From an uncultured Mycoplasma sp. (GTDB lineage: Bacteria; Bacillota_I; Bacilli_A; Mycoplasmatales; Metamycoplasmataceae): DNA of 64,000 nt. Under the pieces are notes generated by a model, which was given only the letters and a program-made list of their open reading frames with translations, was not told where the DNA came from and made no database searches. Position 1 is the stretch's first letter, and each line of letters begins with the position of its first letter. The position numbers and the translations under genes are program-made. The DNA lies in NCBI GenBank assembly GCA_947039505.1, contig CAMQYZ010000002.1, forward strand, positions 1-64,000, written 5' to 3'. Below, piece by piece: positions 58,269 through 64,000 of this stretch.

Positions 58269-59232
58269 TTTCTTTCATTTTCTCATAAATTCTTGAAATT
58301 GATTTTGAATTAATAGATGCCTTAATGACTTTGGAAATAAATGGTGCCAAAGAAATAATTGCTATTTTAGAAGATTTAATGTTATGCACACTTTGAATAG
58401 AGTCAGAAACCAAAACCTTATCAATAAATTCAGATTTATCAAATGCATCAAATGATTTAGTAAATAATCCATGAGTTGCTGCTATATATATGCTTTTTGC
58501 TCCCTCTTTTTTTAATGCTGCAGCAGCTTTTAAAATTGTATTACCAGTGTCAATAATATCGTCAATAATAATAATGTTTTTGCCATTAACACTTCCAAGT
58601 ATGCCTAACACTTCGCTTTGATTTGGACCAACTCTTCTTTTATCCACAATCGCTATTTTCACTGTGTTAGAAATAAGTTCAGCCAAAACTCTTGCTCTAA
58701 CAGCTCCCCCATGATCGGGAGATACTATGGTAAATTTCATAGCATTGTTTGGCTCACTAACTTCACTAAGATAGCTAGCCAAACTAATTGACCACCTTAA
58801 ATCATCTACAGGAATATTAAAAAATCCTTGAATAGAAGGGTTGTGCAAATCCACAGTTATTAATTTATTAACTCCTGCAACCTCTAAAATATTAGCCATC
58901 AGTCTTGCTCCAATAGGTTCTCTTTGTTTAGCTTTTCTGTCCTGTCTAGAATAACCATAATAAGAGTTAATAACTGTTATACGTTTAGCACTAGCTCTTT
59001 TAACAGAATCTACAAACAATAGTAATTCAATAATTGATTCAGGTGATGAAGTATTACAAACAATAAATACACTTGCATTACGCACTGTTTCTTCAGAATT
59101 CAAAATCATCTCACCATCTGAAAAAACTGTTTTTTCAATTGGCACTAATGATAGTCCTGAAATTTCAGCGATCTTTTTAGCTAACTCTTCTGAATTAGAC
59201 ATTCCAAATAATTTTATATTTAAGTCATTCAT
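58258..59232 (-). CDS. prs: Ribose-phosphate pyrophosphokinase (PRPP synthetase)
   Basis: Makes PRPP from ribose-5-phosphate and ATP for nucleotide salvage. 324 residues from ATG 59232, chosen because GGAG precedes it at the right distance; ATG 59244 would add four residues. Family motifs: SDGE, RQDRKAKQREPIGARL, VDLHNPSIQGFF, SPDHGGAVRAR and the PRPP-binding loop IIIDDIIDTGNTI. Overlaps rsmG by 11 bases. Confidence 0.96.
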   Translation of the reverse strand: MNDLNIKLFGMSNSEELAKKIAEISGLSLVPIEKTVFSDGEMILNSEETVRNASVFIVCNTSSPESIIELLLFVDSVKRASAKRITVINSYYGYSRQDRKAKQREPIGARLMANILEVAGVNKLITVDLHNPSIQGFFNIPVDDLRWSISLASYLSEVSEPNNAMKFTIVSPDHGGAVRARVLAELISNTVKIAIVDKRRVGPNQSEVLGILGSVNGKNIIIIDDIIDTGNTILKAAAALKKEGAKSIYIAATHGLFTKSFDAFDKSEFIDKVLVSDSIQSVHNIKSSKIAIISLAPFISKVIKASINSKSISRIYEKMKENDL

Positions 59233-59280
59233 ATTTTTCTCCATATTTATTTACCAAATTAAAAAAATAACCTTAAAAGA

Positions 59281-59934
59281 TTATTTATCAAATATTATAG
59301 TTTCTTTCTTTTTTTCAATTGCTAATACAAAATCTTCATTTTTCAAAATTGCTTGTTCTCAATCATATAGCAAAAAAGATTTAAAATAAGGCAAAAAAGT
59401 TCTTTCTATATATCTTATAGTTTGTTTTTGCTCAAACTCAATATCTGTTTCATATACTGTAGTTGTTTTATGATTTAAATTTATCAAAGTATTAATGGTT
59501 TCTGCATAAAATCTTTCTAACTTAATCAAAAAATTATATTTAACATGAATATTAAATCAGTTTTCAAATTTGCTATCTGTGTTTTTTGTTATTCTATGAA
59601 ACGAATCTTTATCGCCTAATTGTTTTTTATAGTAAATTGCAAAATAAGCAACTTGTTTAACCGTTAGCGCTTTACTATCATTAAAAATTTGTTCTTCAAT
59701 AGTCAAGATGTTGTTTAAAAATATCGAGCCCTCTGCATTATCAATAATTTTTGAAAACAATTTTTTATTAATAAATTTGTCTCTCAAACTTCTGATTTCA
59801 GCAATACTTAAAGTAGATCTGTTTTCAAAGTCCAAAATAGCTGTTTCTCTAGTTTTTACTAAATCTTCAACCAAAACTTGTATATTTCCAACATTGATAA
59901 CTGATGTTTCTAATCTTTTTCTACTTACTGGCAT
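59281..59934 (-). CDS. Protein of unknown function
   Basis: 217 residues from ATG 59934, preceded by a strong AAGGAAGTGG site. N-terminus basic (MPVSRKRLETSVINVGN); the rest is helical, Lys/Glu/Ile-rich and soluble, with one UGA read as Trp after SKFEN and another in LYDWEQAI. No signal or membrane segment. It sits between rsmA and prs in the operon, and has a -10 box of its own. I do not recognise the family. Confidence 0.75.
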
Positions 59935-59963
59935 AATCCACTTCCTTTGAAATTTATAGATTA

Positions 59964-59969
59964 ATTATA
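59964..59969 (-). promoter_or_regulatory. -10 box upstream of the 59.3-59.9 kb gene
   Basis: TATAAT on the minus strand, about 30 bases before the ATG at 59934, in the rsmA downstream spacer. It suggests an internal promoter for the unknown gene, prs and rsmG. Confidence 0.45.
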
Positions 59970-59981
59970 ATACAAAAGATA

Positions 59982-60005
59982 AATTATTTAATTATTTAAT
60001 TATTT
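59982..60005. repeat. Three 8-bp tandem repeats at the rsmA end
   Basis: AATTATTT repeated three times (59982-59989, 59990-59997, 59998-60005), running into the rsmA stop codon. Low complexity, possibly replication slippage; no function inferred. Confidence 0.5.
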
Positions 60006-60777
60006 AATGAAGAGTTTTGTAAAGATTGTGATATTGTTCTAAGCTCAAATTTTGTGGTCTAATGTCCAAATTTAAATTATTGAATGAATAAAAATTAGTG
60101 ACTTTTTTCTCATCAAAATTTTTTAGATTCTTTAAATTATTGATTAAAGTTTTCCTTCTCATTGCAAAACATAATTTAACAAATAACAAAAAATTTTCAT
60201 CATTTATTTCTGGTCTATTTTTTTTGATTTTTAAATGTATTATTGCAGAAGTTACTTTAGGAGAAGGAAAAAAAGCTTTTGGACTAATATCAAACAATTT
60301 CGTGGCAACTGCAAAATGATTGGTACTTACAGTTAATTTTCCATAATTTGTTGTTCCGGGTTTGGCACTAATTCTATCTGCTACTTCTTTTTGAACCATT
60401 AAAATAACATCATCAAAGTTTTTGTGATATTCAAAAATCTTAAACAATATAGGGGTGGTAATGTTATATGGAATATTTGCCATAATAGAATATCCTTGAT
60501 AATTAGATAAATCGATTTTCAAAAAATCTTCATTAATCAAAGTAAACTTTGGATTTTTAATCTCTTCTTTTAAAAAATCAACTAAATTATAATCAATTTC
60601 AAAAGCCACTAAATGCTTTACTTTTTCTAACATTAATTTAGAAAGTGCCCCTTTACCAGGACCTATTTCTATAATGTTTTTATTATTAATATCAATACTA
60701 TTAACAATTTTATTTAAAACATTTGTATCTTGTAAAAAATTTTGTCCAAATCTTTTCATTGCATAGTTTTTATTCAT
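60004..60777 (-). CDS. rsmA: 16S rRNA dimethyladenosine transferase (KsgA)
   Basis: Dimethylates two adjacent adenosines in helix 45 of 16S rRNA. 257 residues: RFGQNFLQD, SAM motif IIEIGPGKGALS, IMANIPYNITTPI (catalytic N-I/L-P-Y) and SPKAFFPSPKVTSAI. Start ATG 60777 with AGAGG upstream; overlaps the tatD end by 8 bases. A longer in-frame start at 60813 lies inside tatD and lacks a good site. Confidence 0.96.
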   Translation of the reverse strand: MNKNYAMKRFGQNFLQDTNVLNKIVNSIDINNKNIIEIGPGKGALSKLMLEKVKHLVAFEIDYNLVDFLKEEIKNPKFTLINEDFLKIDLSNYQGYSIMANIPYNITTPILFKIFEYHKNFDDVILMVQKEVADRISAKPGTTNYGKLTVSTNHFAVATKLFDISPKAFFPSPKVTSAIIHLKIKKNRPEINDENFLLFVKLCFAMRRKTLINNLKNLKNFDEKKVTNFYSFNNLNLDIRPQNLSLEQYHNLYKTLH

Positions 60778-61555
60778 GTTGCCTCTTTTTAAGTTGGAAA
60801 ACCATTTCCACATTTTTATTCACTTGTTCATTTAATTCTTCGACATCAATTTGTTTTAAGTTGGCGATAAATTTAGCTGTATGAATAGCATAACTTGGTT
60901 TATTGACTTTACCCCTCATAGGCATTGGACTTAAATAAGGTGTATCTGTTTCATAAAAAATTCTGTCAATAGGAGTAATTCTTGCAGCCTCTTGAATGTC
61001 TTTGGCATTTTTAAAAGTAACCACACCAGAAAAAGACAAATATGCACCAATACTTAAAAACTTTTCTACTCAATCAGGTCCTGAAGAATAAGAATGAATA
61101 ACTATTTGCATCTTTGGATTTTGCTCCTTATATTCTTTCAACAAATCAAAAGTTTCCTGTGTTGCATCACGGCAATGAATAATTACAGGGATCTCGAACT
61201 CTAAAGCTAATTCAACTTGATATCTAAAAAATATTTCTTGTTGAGCTCGCGAGGGTGAATCATCATAATGAAAATCAAATCCAATTTCTCCAATTCCAAC
61301 AATGGTTTTATCCACCAAATTTCTTAGTTCTATTAAATCATCGGGGTTAGTGGCACTGTTTGGATGAATACCTATAACCGGAAATGTATAAGTATGTTTT
61401 GCAGCAAGTTCTTTAACTTCCTGTGAATCTTCCACGCAAGTACCAACAAGCATCATAGTATCAATTCCATTCAAGTGTGATTCTTCAATAATGTCTTGAG
61501 GAGAATCAAAATATTCTTTAAATGGATGAGCGTGTAAATCAATATATTTTTTCAT
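60770..61555 (-). CDS. tatD: TatD-family metal-dependent hydrolase (DNase)
   Basis: 261-residue metallo-hydrolase of the amidohydrolase fold. YIDLHAHPF, VGIGEIGFDFHYDD, IPVIIHCRDA, and the C-terminal ETDTPYLSPMPMRG motif supply the metal ligands. Start ATG 61555 is two bases after the mnmE stop, with GGGGA inside the mnmE end; a TTG at 61573 is possible but less likely. Possible role in DNA degradation or repair. Confidence 0.94.
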
Positions 61556-61557
61556 AT

Positions 61558-62889
61558 TTATTTCCCCAAACAAAAATTAGCAAAAATACTATCTAGTAAA
61601 TCTTCTTTGTTAATTTCTCCCACTATTGATTTAATACTTTCTCAAGCGGCTACCACATCAATTATTACAACATCAAAGCCCATATCATTCTCAATAGCAT
61701 CTAGGGCTTCTTGCAATAAATTTTTACCTTGTTTTAACAAAGCTATTTGTCTGTTGTTAAAAAAAGAAGATGAGTCTATATTGGTGTTTTTAAAATGCTT
61801 GTCAAAAGCATTTTCCAATTGATTAATTTCACTATTTTTAGCTGAAATTAATATTTTGTTTTTAAGGTTCTTTAATTCTTCACTAGATAATAAATCTATC
61901 TTATTAAATACTTTGAAATAAATTTTGTTTTTTGACAATAACGTGATTTTTTGGTCTATTTCATGTTCTTTAGAATTAATATCTAGAACATGTAAAACAA
62001 TATTTGCATTTTCAATTTCATTGTATGATTTTTCAATTCCCATTTTTTCAATGGTATCTTGTGAATTTCTAATACCTGCAGTGTCTTTAAATTTTAAAAC
62101 AATATTATTAAATACTATTTCACCTTCAACAACATCACGTGTAGTTCCTGCAATATTTGTCACTATTGATTTTTCTTCATTTAGGATTGCGTTCATTAAG
62201 GCGCTTTTCCCTGCATTGGGTAATCCCACTATAGCAATAGTTTGCGGGACCACAAAAACTTGATTAGCTTCTGAAACATCAATAATCTTATTAATTTTTG
62301 TAGTTAGTCCATTTATCAAAGAAACCAATTTTGAAGCATCCATTTTTTCCACATCATCATATTCAGGATAATCAATATTTACTTCACAAATACCAATGAT
62401 ATTTTCAATTTCTTTAATTAAATCTAAAATTAATTCTGATGATTTATTATTGAACTTTTGAACAGCAATTTTGGTTTGTAATTTTGTTTTTGCATGAATT
62501 AAATCATTAATAGCTTCAGCCTTAATTAAATCTAATTTACCATTTAAAAAAGCTCTTCTAGAAAATTCTCCAGGTGTTGCGTGTCTTGCTCCATAACTAA
62601 CAATTAACTCTAATATCATGTTTGTAATAACAACTCCACCATGAGCATTAATTTCTATGGTGTCTTCACCCACAAAATTATTTTTTCCGCGAAAAATATT
62701 AACTAAAACTTCATCTATTTTATCTTTTTTTTCGTCCACAATATAACCAAAAGAAATTGTTTTATCTTCACCCATAGAACCTGTAAAAATTTTCTCCAAA
62801 ATTAAAAAAGCTTCAGGTCCACTAACCCTGATTATTGATATGGCTTGGTTTATATTGCCCGAAGCTATTGCAACTATTGTGTCAAACAT
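61558..62889 (-). CDS. mnmE: tRNA modification GTPase MnmE (TrmE)
   Basis: With MnmG installs the carboxymethylaminomethyl group at U34 of certain tRNAs. 443 residues: N-terminal folate-binding domain (ISIIRVSGPEAF, GEDTIEINAHGG), helical domain, and the G domain with GLPNAGKSALMNAIL and IAGTTRDVVEGEI. The C-terminal end FCLGK matches the Cys-containing F-C-I-G-K family end and is reached by reading UGA 61642-61644 as Trp. Probable first gene of the minus-strand operon. Confidence 0.97.
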
Positions 62890-62899
62890 TATTAATATT

Positions 62900-62905
62900 A
62901 TTATA
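62900..62905 (-). promoter_or_regulatory. -10 box of mnmE (near leaderless)
   Basis: TATAAT on the minus strand, 10 bases before the mnmE ATG. Another TATAAT at 62932-62937 (minus strand) would give a leader of about 35 bases. Confidence 0.4.
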
Positions 62906-62917
62906 TATATTTTAGTT

Positions 62918-62923
62918 TATACT
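62918..62923 (+). promoter_or_regulatory. Possible -10 box of ychF
   Basis: TATACT 27 bases before the ychF ATG, followed by an AGAGG ribosome binding site. The spacer to mnmE is only 61 bases, so the two divergent promoters overlap. Confidence 0.35.
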
Positions 62924-62950
62924 TATTAATAATTATACAAAAGAGGTTAT

Positions 62951-64000
62951 ATGTCATTAAAAGCAGGAATCGTTGGTTTGCCAAACGTAGGAAAGAGTAC
63001 TTTATTTTCTGGACTAACTAAAATGAAAGTAGAATCAGCAAATTATGCTTTTACCACAATTGATCCAAACATTAGTGTCGTTGAATTAAACGATAAAAGA
63101 ATTGATTTATTGGCAGATATGGTCAAAACCAAAAAAACAGTCAAGGCAACTTTTGAGTTTGTTGATATTGCTGGATTAGTTGAAGGAGCATCAAAAGGTG
63201 AAGGTTTAGGTAATAAATTTTTATCAAATATTAGAGAAGTGGATTTAATTGTGCATGTTATTAGATGTTTTAAAAATGACGATGTATTGCATGTCTCTAG
63301 TTCTATTGATGCATTAAGAGATTTTGAAGTTATTAATTTAGAATTGCTTTTGGCAGATATGCAAGTTATTTCTAATGTGAAAACCAGAATTGGCAAAAGA
63401 GCTTTAAGTACAGGTGATAAAGTTTTAATCAAAGAAATGGAAGTTGTGACTAAATTACTAGAAGGTTTTGAACAAAGTATCCCAGCTAGAGAAATTTCTT
63501 TGGATGAAGAAGAATTAAAGATTGCTAAACACTATCAATTATTAACTTTAAAACCAATGTTGGTTGTTGGTAATGTTGGAGCATCTTTTGCTGCAGCTCC
63601 AAATGAAGAACCTGAATTTCAAAAATTAGCAAATTATGTCAAAAATAAGCAAATGGAAATTATTGGACTATCAGTTGAAATTGAATCTGAAATTGCTATT
63701 CTAGATGAAGAAAGCAAAGAAATGTTTTTATCTGAATATGGATTAACAGTTTCTGGTTTAGATAACTTGATTGCAACTTCATTTAAATGATTAGATTTAT
63801 TTACTTATTTTACAGTTGGAGTTCAAGAGACAAGAGCTTGAGTATTTAAAAAAGATATGAGTGCACCACAATGTGCCGGAATTATCCACACAGACTTTGA
63901 AAAGAACTTTATTAGAGCTGAGGTTATTGGCTATGAAGACTTTATTGAATTTGGTGGAGAAAAGGGCGCAAAAGACAACGGGAAAATGCATCTAGAAGGA
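62951..64000 (+). CDS. ychF: Redox-regulated ATPase YchF (3' end outside window)
   Basis: Obg-family P-loop NTPase that binds ribosomes and prefers ATP. The visible 350 residues cover almost the whole protein (family about 365): P-loop [34 protein letters not shown], the NVG-type motif VVGNVGA that replaces NKxD, and the TGS domain start [14 protein letters not shown]. The UGA at 63788 region is Trp. ATG 62951 has AGAGG upstream. The frame is open at the right edge. Confidence 0.96.

Noticed and set aside
63043-63432. Minus-strand ORF inside ychF
   Set aside because: Shadow of the conserved YchF frame, no start signal and no recognisable motif; other opposite-strand ORFs in the window were dropped for the same reason.

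Overview
The window is chromosomal DNA of a mycoplasma (class Mollicutes). It is very AT-rich and genes are packed tightly, with no gene-free stretch longer than about 280 bases. UGA is read as tryptophan: nearly every conserved protein (GapA, Der, LacZ, GlpK, SerS, LysS, RNase J, YchF) continues in frame through UGA codons at positions where its family has Trp. All coordinates here use translation table 4. The P80/P60/HinT cluster at 43.0-47.7 kb is known from the Mycoplasma hominis group, so I favour that branch, but I cannot name a species. I saw no rRNA, tRNA, CRISPR array, insertion sequence or prophage.

Layout. 1-4.8 kb (+): the end of a repeat-rich protein with a SHOCT-like C-terminus, dnaJ, a small unknown gene, cmk, der, hup. 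4.8-6.4 kb: recU (-) and gapA (+). 6.5-21.4 kb: a sugar and glycoside island. It holds a phosphohexomutase (manB), a divergent MurR/RpiR regulator with a perfect 13-bp inverted repeat around its -10 box, the minus-strand operon lacZ-galE-galK-galTM (galT and galM form one fused reading frame), and on the other strand an APC-family permease and a GH63-type glycosidase. 21.4-26.6 kb (-): RNase J and a 1,091-residue lipoprotein made of two almost identical 520-residue copies. 26.8-30.4 kb (+): glpO-glpK-glpF, glycerol use with probable H2O2 production. 30.5-35.8 kb: def (-), then serS, an ABC-2 exporter pair and coaX (+). 35.8-39.2 kb (-): a long SF1 helicase with a Vsr-like C-terminal domain. 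39.2-42.2 kb (+): a ThiT-like S component, lysS and a degenerate HAD protein. 42.2-47.7 kb (-): P80, P60 lipoprotein, HinT and a Cof-type phosphatase in one operon. 47.8-57.5 kb: a LicD-like gene (+) and a MacB/FtsX-type ABC transporter (-) with a 2,695-residue permease. 57.6-62.9 kb (-): mnmE, tatD, rsmA, an unknown gene, prs, rsmG. 62.95 kb to the end (+): ychF, cut by the window edge.

The glycoside island is the most interesting part. LacZ and the GH63 enzyme lack signal peptides, so their substrate must be imported intact, and the only transporter in the island belongs to an amino-acid permease superfamily. Released galactose would pass through GalM, GalK, GalT, GalE and the mutase into glycolysis. 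One hypothesis (inference only) is that the island degrades a glycosylated amino acid, for example the Glc-Gal-hydroxylysine released from host collagen.

Several promoters have TATAAT 6-11 bases before the start codon with no Shine-Dalgarno sequence (rpiR, serS, the helicase, the ThiT-like gene, mnmE, the LicD-like gene), suggesting leaderless or nearly leaderless mRNAs. Convergent gene pairs mostly end within 25 bases of each other or overlap, without a recognisable terminator.
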